Of a stretch of DNA of 64,000 bases, positions 18,723-28,396 are shown one piece after another. Numbering within the stretch: position 1 is the first letter of the stretch; each line of letters starts with the position of its first letter. The translations under genes were made by a program, and so were the position numbers. Where the stretch lies: assembly GCA_016871175.1 (NCBI GenBank), contig VFZL01000017.1, positions 1-64,000 on the forward strand, written 5' to 3'. This DNA is from Acidimicrobiia bacterium (GTDB lineage: Bacteria > Acidobacteriota > Vicinamibacteria > Vicinamibacterales > CAVVIG01). The notes under the pieces are model-generated. The model was not told where the DNA came from. It did not search any database and worked only from the letters and a program-made list of their open reading frames with translations.

Positions 18723-19490
18723 CTAGGGGGCCGGATACCAACGGCCCAGTCGGACCTCGACGCCGTCGGGCGTGACCATGTCTCGCAGCACCTCCAGCGT
18801 ACGCTGGATCTCCTTCGAGCTTTCGACCTGTTTGCGCTGATAGGCAGTGTCGTAGTGGTACGGGTACGCCACCTTGGGCTTCACCGCGCGAAGGCAGTCA
18901 GCGGTGGCTGGTGGTGACATGCGGCCGAGCGGCAGATTCATCGGCACGAACATGACGTCGATGTTCTTGAGCGCGCGAATCTCGGGCACGCATTCAGTGA
19001 CGCCGACGAAATAGAGACGTTTGCCTCCAATCGTCAAGACATAGCCGTTGGCCTCGCCCTTCGGGTGATAGGGCTCGCCGTTCGTGAGGTCGTAGGCGGC
19101 GATCGCTTCCACGTCGAGGCCCGCTACGGTTCGCTTGCGTCCGTTCTCCAGCACGATGCCATCCGGCACTTTGCTCTTGCCGACCGCCGGAATCACGACC
19201 GGTGCGCCCGGCTTGCGGAGCAGTCCGATGGCTTTCGGATCCAGATGGTGGCCACCGTTGTCGGCATCGGTCACCAGGATGAGATCAGCCGGACGCACAC
19301 TCTTCAGGTCGACGATCGACCACGGGTCCACCTGGATGACCCGCCCGTTGAACTCGATCTCCACGCTCGCGTGCACGAGCGGCCGGATGATGATGTCGCC
19401 GCCGTCGGCGGGGAAGCGATCCTGGGCCGGCGTCGCGCTGGCCCAGCTCAGCGCCGCGAACACCAGAACCGACGTGACGATGTGGCGCAT
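18723..19490 (-). CDS. Exported metallo-beta-lactamase-fold protein with degenerate metal site
   Basis: 255 residues. A signal peptide (MRHIVTSVLVFAALSWASA) precedes an UlaG-like MBL fold: IQVDPWSIVDLKSVRPADLILVTD, GGKRLYFVGVTECVPEIRALKNIDVMF and KVAYPYHYD. In active relatives the first motif is T-[HD]-x-H-x-D-H-L-D. Here it reads TDADNGGHHLD, with a two-residue insertion and displaced ligands. The metal-bridging Asp of the GDTE motif is replaced by Val (GVTE). The later His in YPYHYD is kept. It may be non-hydrolytic or bind metal differently. I have a memory of similar acidobacterial proteins sharing GVTECVPE, so this may be a subfamily, not decay. It ends 4 bp before the longest possible kinase frame on the same strand. 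Confidence 0.75.
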   Translation of the reverse strand: MRHIVTSVLVFAALSWASATPAQDRFPADGGDIIIRPLVHASVEIEFNGRVIQVDPWSIVDLKSVRPADLILVTDADNGGHHLDPKAIGLLRKPGAPVVIPAVGKSKVPDGIVLENGRKRTVAGLDVEAIAAYDLTNGEPYHPKGEANGYVLTIGGKRLYFVGVTECVPEIRALKNIDVMFVPMNLPLGRMSPPATADCLRAVKPKVAYPYHYDTAYQRKQVESSKEIQRTLEVLRDMVTPDGVEVRLGRWYPAP

Positions 19491-19572
19491 CGCGTGACTC
19501 CTTGTCTGCTCGAAACACCGAGGCCGTCAGTCTACTCGCGATCCGCGCACCAGTGTAGACTCGGCGACAGAC

Positions 19573-22500
19573 ATGACCCATGGGCTAATGCTGACGGCGT
19601 ACGCGCTGTCCGGGTTGGCCGGCCTCGTGTACGAAGTGAGCTGGACCCGATGGCTCACCTTGGTCCTGGGCCACGGCCTCGCGGCAACCAGCACGGTGCT
19701 GGCCACGTTCATGGGCGGGCTCGCCATGGGCGCCGCTGCGGCGGGTCGCTGGGCACCACGCCTGACCTCGCACCGGTCGCTGCAGCTGTACGCCGCGATC
19801 GAACTCACACTCGCCGCGCTCGCTCTGGCCGTCCCGATGGGCCTCGCGGCGGCCACGCCGCTGCTTGGGGTCGCGTATCGGGAGAGCGAGGGGGGCACGC
19901 TGTTCGGTCTTGCGCGACTGGTCGTTTGCGCTGCGCTTCTGGTTCCGCCGGCCGGGCTGCTCGGCGCGACCTTTCCGCTCGCCATTCGGGGACTGGCGGA
20001 CGACACCCGAGACGTCCCGCCGACCGCGGGGCGGCTCTACGCGGTGAACACGACGGGGGCGGCTGCGGGCGCACTTCTCTCCGGCTTCGTGTGGCTGCCG
20101 GCGTGGGGTTTGACCGGCACGCTGGCGCTTGGCATGACTTCGAGCCTTGCGGCGGCAGGGCTCGCTCTTCTCGCGGGACGAGGACAAACACGCCCGACCC
20201 AGGCGGCTGCCGCTCAAACGGTCGAGGGCCTGTCTCCCGACCCCCGTCAAGGCGGACGCAGGTCAGCCTCGCGACGAACACGGCAGCCCGCAGCCACGTC
20301 CGTCTCCACGGTACCGAAGGCGAGCACGTTCCCGCTCGCGGCCATCATCGTCTCATTGACCGGCTTCGTGACGTTCAGCGCCGAGATTGCGTGGACCCGG
20401 TTCTTTGCTCTGATCATCGGGCCCTCCACGTATGCGTTCGCGGCGACGGTGTCGGCATTCATCGGTGGGCTGGCGATCGGAGCGCTGGCAGCGAAGGCCA
20501 TCGCTCGACGGGCACGGGAGCAGGTGTTGGCCTTGGGTGTGGTACTGGGGATCGCGGCCGTCGCGGCCGCCGCGGCCTCGTGTGTGGCGGGCACGTGGTT
20601 GCCGCGACGCATGGTCGTGGATTTCATTGACGCGCCTACTGGGCCACTGCTGCCACGCCACGCGCTGATGGTGGCCTTGCTCATCGTGCCGACAGCGGCG
20701 GCACTGGGGATCGCGTTCCCTTTCACGCTCGCCTGGGTGAGGCGCGACCTCGCTCAGGTGCAACGCATCGGATGGCTCTACGTCCTCAACACGCTCGCCT
20801 CAGTGGCTGGCTCGCTCGTGACGGGGTTTCTGGCGATCCCGTTCATCGGTCTCGAGTGGACGCTGCGGGCCGGCAGTGTGCTGATCGCCGGCGCTGCGGC
20901 GTTGCTGGCGACGCGCACCGCCCTGCCCTGGGCCGCTCGATCGACGATGGCGCTGCCCGCTTTCGCAGCCGTGGTCATTGGCCTGGCGGGAGCCCGTTGG
21001 GACCGTGAGCTGCTGGCGAGCGGCTCGTACAAGTACGCCGCTGGCATCTCGTCCCAACTGGATGTGGAAACCGCGCTCAGAGCCGGAACGCTCGTGTACT
21101 TCAAGGATGGGCCGACCGGTACGGTGTCGGTCAAGCAGCTCACGGGGCACCTGTCGCTCGCCATCGACGGCAAGGTCGATGCTTCGACCGCGGGCGACAT
21201 GCTCACGCAGAAGCTGCTCGCGCATGTGCCGCTCCTCCTGCACGAGCGCCCGAGGCAGGTTGCGGTGATTGGACTCGGCAGCGGCGTCACGGTCGCGTCG
21301 GCGCTGACCCATCCCATCGACGCCGTTGACGTGCTGGAGATCTCGGCAGAGGTGGCGGAGGCCTCACGGCTCTTTGCGAGCCGGACCGCCTCTTCTCCGT
21401 TTTCACCGCTCGACGACCCACGGACGCGCCTTCTCGTGGCCGACGGACGCACGCACTTCCTGCTGACCGACCAACGTTACGACGTCGTCGTGTCTGAGCC
21501 TTCCAATCCTTGGATGGCCGGCGTAGCTGCGCTCTTCACTCGGGAGTTCTTCGGGGCAGCGCGAGAACGGCTGGCGCCACGCGGCGTCCTGTGTCAGTGG
21601 ATCAACACGTACGACATCAGCACGGAGGACCTGCGATCCGTTGTCGGCACCTTCGCCTCGGTCTTCCCCCATGTCACGCTGTGGCTGGTGGGGGAGGGCG
21701 ATCTGCTCATGGTGGGGGCTCGCGAGCCATTCGATGATCGCCTCGAGGCCCTGCCGACGGCGTGGCGCCGTCCGCATATCGCGGACGATTTGCGGTCCGT
21801 CGGCGTGATGGAGCCGTTCGGAGTTCTGTCGACGTTTCTCGGCGGGACCGCGGCAGCGGCGCGATTTGGTGGGGGTGCGCCGAGCCAGACCGATGACCGC
21901 CTGGCACTGGAGTTCTCCACGCCGCGTGCGCTGAGGACGGCGTCACGAGTGAACGTCCAACAGTTGCGTGCGTCGGTGTCTCCGACCGAACAGCCGCCAG
22001 CGATCGCGAGCGCCTGGGCGGAGGCGGACGGTGACGCGCTGGTGCAACGCGCGGCGATGCTCCGTGAGGCGGGCGCCTATGAGGCCGCTTATCAGGCTGC
22101 GCTCGACGCCATTGCCGCCGAGCCGCTTCAAGCCGGGGCGTTCGCGACACTGGTGGATGCCGCAGTGGCCAGCGGCCGTCAGCCAGAGGCGCTCGTCGCC
22201 TTGAAGGCGCTGGCGAACCGCTATCCCGCGCGGCCTGAGGCCCATCTAGCACTGTCGCGTTTGCACGCTGCTCAGGGGGTGTGGGATGACGCCGCCCAGG
22301 CAGCCACCGACGGCATCCAACGAGCGCCGGGGAACGCGGCAAGCCTCGAGCAACTGGCATCGGTGTTCGCCGACGCGTCTGATGCGCGCCGGTTGGAAGG
22401 CGTTGTCGCCGCGCTGCTCACCCAACATCCGTCGCGTCCGAGTGCGCACTACTATCGCGCGGCACTCGGGTTCATGAAGGGCGATCTATCCGCTGCCGAG

Positions 22501-22794
22501 GTCGCGGCGCGAGAGACCCTGACAATCGACCCTCGACATGCGCGCGCACAGAATCTGCTCGGGGCCATTCGGGCCATGCGCGGCGAGACGGACGCGGCGC
22601 GGCAGGCGTTCACGGACGCCATGCGGCTCGACCCGAAGGACCCGACGGCGTATCAGAATCTCGCGCTGCTCGAGCTGAACGCGGGCAACCATGCCGCCGC
22701 CAAGCGGTCTTTTGCCGAGGCGCTCTCCCTGGACCCGACGTCGAGAGCCGCACGCGACGGTCTCAGTCGCGCGAAGGCCGTACCGAATCGCTGA
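19573..22794 (+). CDS. Multi-pass membrane spermidine-synthase-like methyltransferase-fold protein fused to TPRs
   Basis: 1073 residues in three parts. Residues 1-490 form a multi-helix membrane region in two homologous halves (GLAGLVYEVSWTRWLTLVLG; GFVTFSAEIAWTRFFALIIG), the usual fused-MFS spermidine synthase layout. Residues about 550-770 are the Rossmann-fold aminopropyltransferase-like domain (VAVIGLGSGVTVASAL, DVLEISAEVAEASRLF, VVVSEPSNPWMAGVAALF). Residues about 810-1070 are TPR units (HARAQNLLGAIRAMRGETDAARQAF). The SEPSNPW motif is characteristic of this group, where the acceptor is usually unknown. Function in polyamine synthesis is uncertain. It lies divergent from the MBL-fold gene with an 82-bp spacer. 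Confidence 0.85.
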   Translation: MTHGLMLTAYALSGLAGLVYEVSWTRWLTLVLGHGLAATSTVLATFMGGLAMGAAAAGRWAPRLTSHRSLQLYAAIELTLAALALAVPMGLAAATPLLGVAYRESEGGTLFGLARLVVCAALLVPPAGLLGATFPLAIRGLADDTRDVPPTAGRLYAVNTTGAAAGALLSGFVWLPAWGLTGTLALGMTSSLAAAGLALLAGRGQTRPTQAAAAQTVEGLSPDPRQGGRRSASRRTRQPAATSVSTVPKASTFPLAAIIVSLTGFVTFSAEIAWTRFFALIIGPSTYAFAATVSAFIGGLAIGALAAKAIARRAREQVLALGVVLGIAAVAAAAASCVAGTWLPRRMVVDFIDAPTGPLLPRHALMVALLIVPTAAALGIAFPFTLAWVRRDLAQVQRIGWLYVLNTLASVAGSLVTGFLAIPFIGLEWTLRAGSVLIAGAAALLATRTALPWAARSTMALPAFAAVVIGLAGARWDRELLASGSYKYAAGISSQLDVETALRAGTLVYFKDGPTGTVSVKQLTGHLSLAIDGKVDASTAGDMLTQKLLAHVPLLLHERPRQVAVIGLGSGVTVASALTHPIDAVDVLEISAEVAEASRLFASRTASSPFSPLDDPRTRLLVADGRTHFLLTDQRYDVVVSEPSNPWMAGVAALFTREFFGAARERLAPRGVLCQWINTYDISTEDLRSVVGTFASVFPHVTLWLVGEGDLLMVGAREPFDDRLEALPTAWRRPHIADDLRSVGVMEPFGVLSTFLGGTAAAARFGGGAPSQTDDRLALEFSTPRALRTASRVNVQQLRASVSPTEQPPAIASAWAEADGDALVQRAAMLREAGAYEAAYQAALDAIAAEPLQAGAFATLVDAAVASGRQPEALVALKALANRYPARPEAHLALSRLHAAQGVWDDAAQAATDGIQRAPGNAASLEQLASVFADASDARRLEGVVAALLTQHPSRPSAHYYRAALGFMKGDLSAAEVAARETLTIDPRHARAQNLLGAIRAMRGETDAARQAFTDAMRLDPKDPTAYQNLALLELNAGNHAAAKRSFAEALSLDPTSRAARDGLSRAKAVPNR

Positions 22795-22882
22795 ATCGAT
22801 GGGCACCTCCCGGGTCTGATGACCGCGAGCGGGTGAGGGCTGTGATGTTGTCGTGGTGCCACCGGCGTGGTACGGTCTGGGC

Positions 22883-23647
22883 ATGGCCCTCGATCTGACG
22901 GATCTCTCCAGGACCGCGGCGACGCTTGCATCTCGCAGTCCCCACGACATCCTCCGGCTGGCGCTCGACGAGTTCTCGCCGGACATCGGGATCTCGTTCA
23001 GCGGTGCTGAAGATGTGGCGCTCATCGACATGGCGGTGAAGATCGGCGCGCCATTCCGCGTGTTCTCGCTCGATACGGGCCGACTGCATCCCGAGACGTA
23101 TCGGTTTGTCGAGAAGGTCCGCACCCACTACCGCATCACGATTGATACGTATGTGCCGCAACCCGATGCCGTGCAGGCACTCGTGCGAAGCAAGGGACAG
23201 TTCTCCTTCTATGCGGACGGTCACAAAGAGTGCTGCGGGATTCGGAAGGTCGAGCCGCTCGGGCGAGCGCTCGCGCCGTTGCGGGCCTGGGTGACTGGCC
23301 AGCGCAAAGATCAGAGTCCCGGGACTCGGGCCGATGTGCCGGTGATCCAGATCGATCGCACGTTTGGTACGGTCGACAAACCGCTGGTGAAGTTCAATCC
23401 GCTCAGCTTCTGGACGTCGAAGCAGGTGTGGGCGTACATTCGCGAGCACGACGTTCCGTACAACCCGCTTCACGAACGCGGCTTCATCTCGATCGGCTGC
23501 GAGCCCTGCACCCGCCCGACGCACCCAGGCGAGCACGAGCGTGCCGGCCGCTGGTGGTGGGAAGAGGAAACCAAGAAGGAGTGCGGCCTTCACATGACGA
23601 ACCTACCCTCCGATCCGGATGTCGGCGACAAGAGGCAGGTGGTCTGA
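22883..23647 (+). CDS. cysH: Adenylyl-sulfate (APS) reductase, CysH family
   Basis: 254 residues from the ATG at 22883. It reduces adenylyl sulfate to sulfite in assimilatory sulfate reduction. The PP-loop [14 protein letters not shown] is followed by the [4Fe-4S] ligands ECCGIRK (tandem Cys) and CEPCTRP (CxxC), which distinguish APS reductases from PAPS reductases, and the catalytic Cys in KKECGLHM near the C-terminus. [15 protein letters not shown] is typical. No other cys genes are adjacent. The last 45 bp overlap the 3' end of a nuclease gene on the opposite strand. No riboswitch was recognised in the 88-bp leader. Confidence 0.95.
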   Translation: MALDLTDLSRTAATLASRSPHDILRLALDEFSPDIGISFSGAEDVALIDMAVKIGAPFRVFSLDTGRLHPETYRFVEKVRTHYRITIDTYVPQPDAVQALVRSKGQFSFYADGHKECCGIRKVEPLGRALAPLRAWVTGQRKDQSPGTRADVPVIQIDRTFGTVDKPLVKFNPLSFWTSKQVWAYIREHDVPYNPLHERGFISIGCEPCTRPTHPGEHERAGRWWWEEETKKECGLHMTNLPSDPDVGDKRQVV

Positions 23648-24331
23648 GGCGAGCAGCGACAGGCGTGTGCGGGGCATGGCGAGGCCGAGCACCTCGAGGC
23701 GGCCCGAGTAGTAGATGTGATCGAGGTGCAGGATGGGGAAGAGGCCGGGATAGGTGCGTCGCCGCTTCAAGTAACTGCGGACGTCCACGCTCCGCAGCCT
23801 TCGACTCAGGAGGATCGTCGTCAGGCCGCGCATCCATTCATTGAAGTCGCCGAGGACGACCTTCGCGCCCACGACGTGGCGATCGCTCACGATCTCCGCC
23901 AGACGCTGGGCCTGATATCGCCGCTCGAGAATGGCCGTGCCCAAATGCACGTTGTAGACGTGTAGGCGATGGCCGTGTACATCCACATCGGCCCGCTGCA
24001 GGCACCGAGGCTCGCAGGTCTTCCACGAGAGGTTGTGTTCGGCGTGATGGAGAATCGGGAGCCGGCTCAACACGACGTTGCCGAATTGATGCTCGCGCAG
24101 TCGGCGCGCAGAGGCCATGACCCAGCCCATCCCGAGCGCAGCCCCAATCTCTTCGATATGGCTCGAGCCGCGCGGTCCCGGGCCGATCACCTCTTGGAGC
24201 GCGACGATGTCGGCGTCGATGGCGCGCAGTACCGCGGCCACCCGATCGGGTCGAGTCCGGCGGTCCATGCCTCGGCAGCGGTGAATGTTGTAGGTCACCA
24301 CCCGCAGCGTGGCCGGTTCATGAGCACTCAA
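23603..24331 (-). CDS. Endonuclease/exonuclease/phosphatase (EEP) family protein
   Basis: About 242 residues. The EEP motifs are in order: [26 protein letters not shown] (catalytic Glu), [21 protein letters not shown] (GDFN) and [12 protein letters not shown] (the terminal Asp-His pair). It is most like the metal-dependent hydrolases grouped with cardiolipin-synthase-associated and DNase I-like proteins, so the substrate could be nucleic acid or a phospholipid/inositol phosphate. I chose TTG at 24331, because upstream sequence is not conserved-looking and approaches the divergent promoter of the next gene. Its 3' end overlaps the end of cysH by 45 bp in a tail-to-tail arrangement. Confidence 0.8.
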   Translation of the reverse strand: MSAHEPATLRVVTYNIHRCRGMDRRTRPDRVAAVLRAIDADIVALQEVIGPGPRGSSHIEEIGAALGMGWVMASARRLREHQFGNVVLSRLPILHHAEHNLSWKTCEPRCLQRADVDVHGHRLHVYNVHLGTAILERRYQAQRLAEIVSDRHVVGAKVVLGDFNEWMRGLTTILLSRRLRSVDVRSYLKRRRTYPGLFPILHLDHIYYSGRLEVLGLAMPRTRLSLLASDHLPLVADIRIGG

Positions 24332-24398
24332 CGCGCTATGATAGGCCCGGTCAGCCGGGTGGGTCGGGTAGGCCGTGAAGGAGGCGGGGTAAACAACG

Positions 24399-24701
24399 AT
24401 GTCGCGTCTCAAGTCTGAGATCGAGGTGCAGTGCCCGTGCTGCAAGGCGACCCTCGTGGTCGATGTGAATCTCGGGCGCGTCATCTCGCACGCGGAGCCC
24501 GAGCGCAGCGACAAGCCGGAGCTGTCCGACGCCCAACGCATCCTGGCCGAAGAGGCACGGCGGCGCGAGGCGATCTTCCAGCAGTCGGTCGACGCCGAGA
24601 AGAATCGCGGCGATGCGCTCTCCCGGCGATTCGAGGAAGCGCTCAAGCAGGCACGTCAGGAGCCGATCACGAAGCCCACACGCGACTTCGATCTCGATTG
24701 A
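24399..24701 (+). CDS. Conserved hypothetical protein with N-terminal CxxC-type zinc ribbon half
   Basis: 100 residues. The start has a strong Shine-Dalgarno (AAGGAGG) before ATG. The N-terminus VQCPCCKATLVV looks like one half of a zinc knuckle, and the rest is a charged helix likely to form a coiled coil (AQRILAEEARRREAIFQQ, RRFEEALKQARQE). I recall similar short proteins in acidobacterial genomes, but no function is known. It is divergent from the EEP gene with 67 bp between starts. Confidence 0.7.
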   Translation: MSRLKSEIEVQCPCCKATLVVDVNLGRVISHAEPERSDKPELSDAQRILAEEARRREAIFQQSVDAEKNRGDALSRRFEEALKQARQEPITKPTRDFDLD

Positions 24702-24850
24702 GACCTGGTGGTTTCGAGAGCTCCCGGCTTCATGCGTTCGGAGGTCCGCAGTTCCGCGACTCTGAGGCCCGACCAGCGACCGCACCAACGACTGTGGCCA
24801 ACAACCGACGACCGGTTTCCAACGTCCAACGACCCAAGACCAACGACCAG
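24702..24850. repeat. Degenerate short direct repeats (ACCAACGAC units)
   Basis: A 149-bp spacer. From about 24770 it repeats variants of CCAACGACC (GACCAGCGACC, ACCAACGACTG, CCAACAACCGACGACC, TCCAACGACCC, GACCAACGACC) up to the GNAT start. The units are imperfect and 8-11 bp long. The run is open in the GNAT frame, which creates a possible but unlikely N-terminal extension of that protein from GTG at 24794. Confidence 0.6.
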
Positions 24851-25399
24851 TTGACCACCGAGCGCCTCGTGCTTCGTCGGTTCACGCGCGACGATCTCGA
24901 GTGGCTGGTCGCGTTCTACACGGATGGCGAGGTCACGCGTTACCTGGGCGGCCCTCTCCACAGGGCAGCCGTCACCGAGCTGCTCGAGACCCGCGTTCTC
25001 CGCTACTACGACGAGCATCCCGGCTTCGGCATCTGGCAGACCATCGAGCGCGCGACGGATCGGCCGGTTGGGTTTCACTTGCTCAACCACATCCAGGGCG
25101 AGACGATCGTCCAGGTGGGCTACTCCCTCCTGCGCTCCGCGTGGCGCAAGGGCTACGCGACGGAAATGGCGCGCGAGGTGATGCGCTACGGATTCGTTGA
25201 TCTGAGGCTGCCCCGGATTGCCGCGGTCGCCAACCTGGCGAACATCGCATCGCACAGCGTCCTGCTGAAGATTGGTCTCGAGCGTCGAGGCAGTCGTGTG
25301 TTCCCGCACCCCGCGTACGCGGCGCAGGGGCCGATGGCGTTTTTCGAGATCGAGGCGAAGCCGTGGCTCGCTCGCTCCGCTCCACAGGGGGCCGGGTAA
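24851..25399 (+). CDS. GNAT family N-acetyltransferase (RimJ/RimL type)
   Basis: About 182 residues. LTTERLVLRRFTRDDLEWLVAF is the usual beginning of Acetyltransf_3 proteins, followed by GFGIWQTIERATDRPVGFHLL, QVGYSLLRSAWRKGYATEMAR (acetyl-CoA-binding loop, with the less usual R-K-G-Y) and LPRIAAVANLANIASHSVLLKIGLERRG. The substrate could be a ribosomal protein N-terminus or a small amine. TTG at 24851 starts exactly at the conserved motif and just after the repeat run; GTG at 24794 would add repeat-derived residues. It is a single-gene unit ending in TAA. Confidence 0.82.
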   Translation: MTTERLVLRRFTRDDLEWLVAFYTDGEVTRYLGGPLHRAAVTELLETRVLRYYDEHPGFGIWQTIERATDRPVGFHLLNHIQGETIVQVGYSLLRSAWRKGYATEMAREVMRYGFVDLRLPRIAAVANLANIASHSVLLKIGLERRGSRVFPHPAYAAQGPMAFFEIEAKPWLARSAPQGAG

Positions 25400-25497
25400 G
25401 CCTGGTGCGCGGCCGCGTGGCTCACCCCGACCCGATGTCGCGGCAGAGAGCGCCAGATCGGCGCCGCCACGGCCTTGGTGGTCGGATGCTGAGTCGG

Positions 25498-26570
25498 TCA
25501 GCGGTCGTGAGTGGGCAGGCAGTCGAGCGGTCTGCTCGGGTCGATGCCATCCATGAACGGGCGGTGCCTGTCGAGATTCGTCAGTTGATACACCAGACCG
25601 AGCCAATTGTTGAAGATGGCCTTGGCGGTATCGGTCCACGTGTTGTCCAGATGCGGGGCGATGTCCGTCTCCGAGAAATCCGGGAGCGGACGATCGGCGG
25701 CGTGCGCCACAGACGCCTGCTCGAGATACTCCGCGAGGATCGCGAACGCCTCTTCCGAGATGTAGTGTTCAGGGAGCGGCGGCATGTCCCGCTCGCCGGC
25801 AAAGTGACGGAGGGCCTCCCGCTTGAATTCCTTGAGGAGGCTGTTCGCGTCGTATTCCGGATGGCCCTGAAAGTAGATCCGCCGGAACTGATCCTCGCTG
25901 ACGGCCATGTGAACGCCGGCCTCCTCACTCTCGACGAGGATCGTCAGGCCAGCATCGAGAAAGTGTTGACGCGTGATCGCGTTGTACCGGGAATGAGGCA
26001 CGTCGAAGCGCGTGTTGATGCCACGGAGGAGTGGATGGTGCGGACCGACGACGCGGTGGTTGTAGACGCCCCATTGCTTCAGGGGCAGCGGCACCCGATC
26101 GATGCCATGCAGGTACTTCATGAGCGCGTGCGTGGAGAGACAAGAACAGAGAACTGATGTCACGTTCTCACTCGCCCAGCCGATGATCTCGATGAGCGGG
26201 CGGTAGAATGCTTCCTGCTCCAGCCGTGGAGTGGCCACGTTGGCGCCGGTGATGATGAGCGCATCCAGCCCACCAGCGACCATCGACGCCATGTCTTCTA
26301 GTGGTGCGCGATGTAAGTCTCAGTCGCCTCGCTGCGCGGCAATCCCGGGACCGTAAAACAGTGAACGTAGAACTGCGCGATCTGATTGGACGTCCCGACG
26401 AGCCGCATGAACTGCTGCTCGGTCACTTGAAACGCCGCGTCGGGCATCATGTTGAGCAAACCGACATGGAGCGCGCGGATATCCTACCGTTGTGCCTTAT
26501 CCCGGCTCAGTCGCTGCGGCGCCCGATGTCGCGCTGCGCCCGCCGGTTGGTCGGACGACGGTGAACTCAT
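25498..26570 (-). pseudogene. metA: Homoserine O-acyltransferase (MetA family), amber codon plus frameshift
   Basis: Three collinear pieces make up a full MetA. The first, from the ATG at 26570, is MSSPSSDQPAGAARHRAPQR, ending with an in-frame TAG at 26484-26486 (codon 29). The same frame then reads DIRALHVGLLNMMPDAAF and QFYVHCFTVPGLPRSEATETY, and stops again near 26300. A frame change there (after YIAHH) leads to LEDMASMVAGGLDALIITG, then VTSVLCSCLSTHALMKYLHG (catalytic Cys), SRYNAITRQHF, YFQGHPEYDANSLLKEFKRE (His, Glu) and YQLTNLDRHRPFMDG. The catalytic residues are all present. Methionine synthesis by this route is lost unless the two lesions are sequence errors. It is divergent from the surface-protein gene at 26625. 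Confidence 0.8.
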
Positions 26571-26624
26571 CGAAGGCGCGGGCGCATCCGAGTGCGCGAC
26601 TGTCCCGGCATCTGGGAGGCCCAT

Positions 26625-28396
26625 ATGGTGCGGATTCTGTGTTCGACCCTCGTGGCTTCGCTGACCCTGATTCTCGGTGGTGCGGCTGCGCCCGCTACCG
26701 CGCAGCAGGGCTTCACGGTGCACCGCCTCTACAGCTGGGCGTCGGGCCGGGGGTGGCGCCGGGCTTTCCGGGCTCCCCGAGTGGTCTCCCGGCGCGCGAT
26801 CGAGGGCCGCGTCAGACCGGCACGGCGCGGATACGCGGACGGATCGTTGCAGCCGACACAGGGCAGCCGCTTCGCCGCGCCACCGCTCGGGCGTCGGCGC
26901 CAGAGATCCGCGAGATGGTGTCAACGATGACCACGCCCGACAGGTTCTACGAGGTGAGGGACCTGCCGGCTGGCCGCTACACCGTCACGGCAAGCAAAGG
27001 CGCCTACGCCACCCTGTCGTACGGTCAGACGCGCGCCGCCGAGGGCGGGCGACCGATCGAGATTAAAGACAACCAGACAATTGATCGGATCGATCTCAGG
27101 CTCCCGCGCGGAGGGATCATCACGGGCGCCGTGCTGGATGAGTTCGGCGAACCGATGCCCGACGCGCAGGTCAGCGCCCTTCGCCAGCTGTATGTGTCCG
27201 GACGGCGGCGGCTGATGCCCATGGGCGGGATCGCCACGACCAATGACATCGGCGCGTTTCGCCTGTTCGGGCTCACGCCAGGCACCTACTACCTATCGGT
27301 CTCGCTTCGCCCGATATTCGTGACAATGAACGATCGCAGCGACGACCGGACCGGGTATGCACCCACGTACTATCCAGGCACGAACGACATCGCCAATGCG
27401 CAGCGCCTGACTGTGGCGGCTGGACAAACGCTGAACGACATCAACGTGTCTCTCGCGCCGACACAGACAGCGAGGGTGTCGGGGACGGTCTTGGACGCGT
27501 CCGGTCAACCTGTCCGCGCGGGTGTGGTCATGGCGATGGCTCGTGGGGGTGTCATGCTGGCGATGATGCCAGCCGTCGGTCCGATACGACCCGATGGCGC
27601 GTTCACGATCAACAATCTCACGCCGGGCGAATACCTCTTGCGCGCGAGCACGCCGCCGGATGCGAATGGCGGCGCCGGGGCCACCGCGGTGGCGACGGTC
27701 TCGGTGAGTGGGCATGATCTCTTTGGTGTCCAATTGATACCCGCGGTTCCGAGTACGATTCGCGGCCGGATCACGTTGGACGGCGGCACCGTCCAATCCG
27801 ACGGAGGCACGCCCCCGCAGCTCATGCTCAGCTCGGCCGATCCCGACGATTTCGGGCCCGGAATGATGTCGATGCCCGCGATGCTCACGCCGCGAGACGA
27901 CCTCACGTTTGAAACGAAAGCGACGGCCGGCCGCCTCCTGGCCCGCTTTATGCCGCTAGACGGGCGCTGGCGCTTGAAGGCGGTTCGCCATCAAGGCGTG
28001 GACCTCACCGACCGCGGGATTGATGTGCGCTCCGGGCAGGACCTCAGCGATCTCGAGGTCGAGCTGACCAGTCAGCAGCAGGAGGTTTCGGGTTTGGTCA
28101 CGGGTGCCGACGGCAAGCCGACCAGCAGCTATACCGCGGTGGTCTTCCCTCAGGACCGTGAGCTCTGGCGAGGGGCGACGCGCTACATCGCGGTTGGGCG
28201 ACCGGATCAGGAAGGCCGCTTTCGAATCAGGACCTTGCCGCCGGGCGACTACTACGTCGTGGCCGTGGAGTACGTGGAGCCAGGCGCCTGGGCGGATCCT
28301 GACTTCCTCGATGGGGTGCGCCACGCCGGCACGAGTCTCGCGCTGCACGCAGGCGAGACCAAGACCGTGGACCTACGGCTCACGGAGCCCCGATAA
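26625..28396 (+). pseudogene. Secreted carboxypeptidase-regulatory-like (Cna-B-type) protein, frameshifted near 26750
   Basis: The ATG at 26625 has GGGAGG upstream and encodes a clean signal peptide (MVRILCSTLVASLTLILGG, AAAPATAQ). About 40 codons later the frame shifts: the peptide SWASG is in one frame and PGVAPGFPGSPSG in another, at a C/G run (GGGCCGGGGG, about 26745-26754) where one lost C would explain it. The rest (to 28396) encodes three or more beta-sandwich repeats of the carboxypeptidase-regulatory-like type: TARIRGRIVAADTGQPLRRA, GRYTVTASKGAYATLSYGQT, GGIITGAVLDEFGEPMPDAQ, ARVSGTVLDASGQPVRAGV. Such proteins are exported and abundant in Acidobacteriota. The homopolymer context makes a sequencing error quite possible, in which case the gene is intact. 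Confidence 0.75.

Noticed and set aside
22795-22882. SAM- or sulfur-responsive riboswitch before cysH
   Set aside because: The 88-bp leader shows no recognisable aptamer core; I cannot support one.
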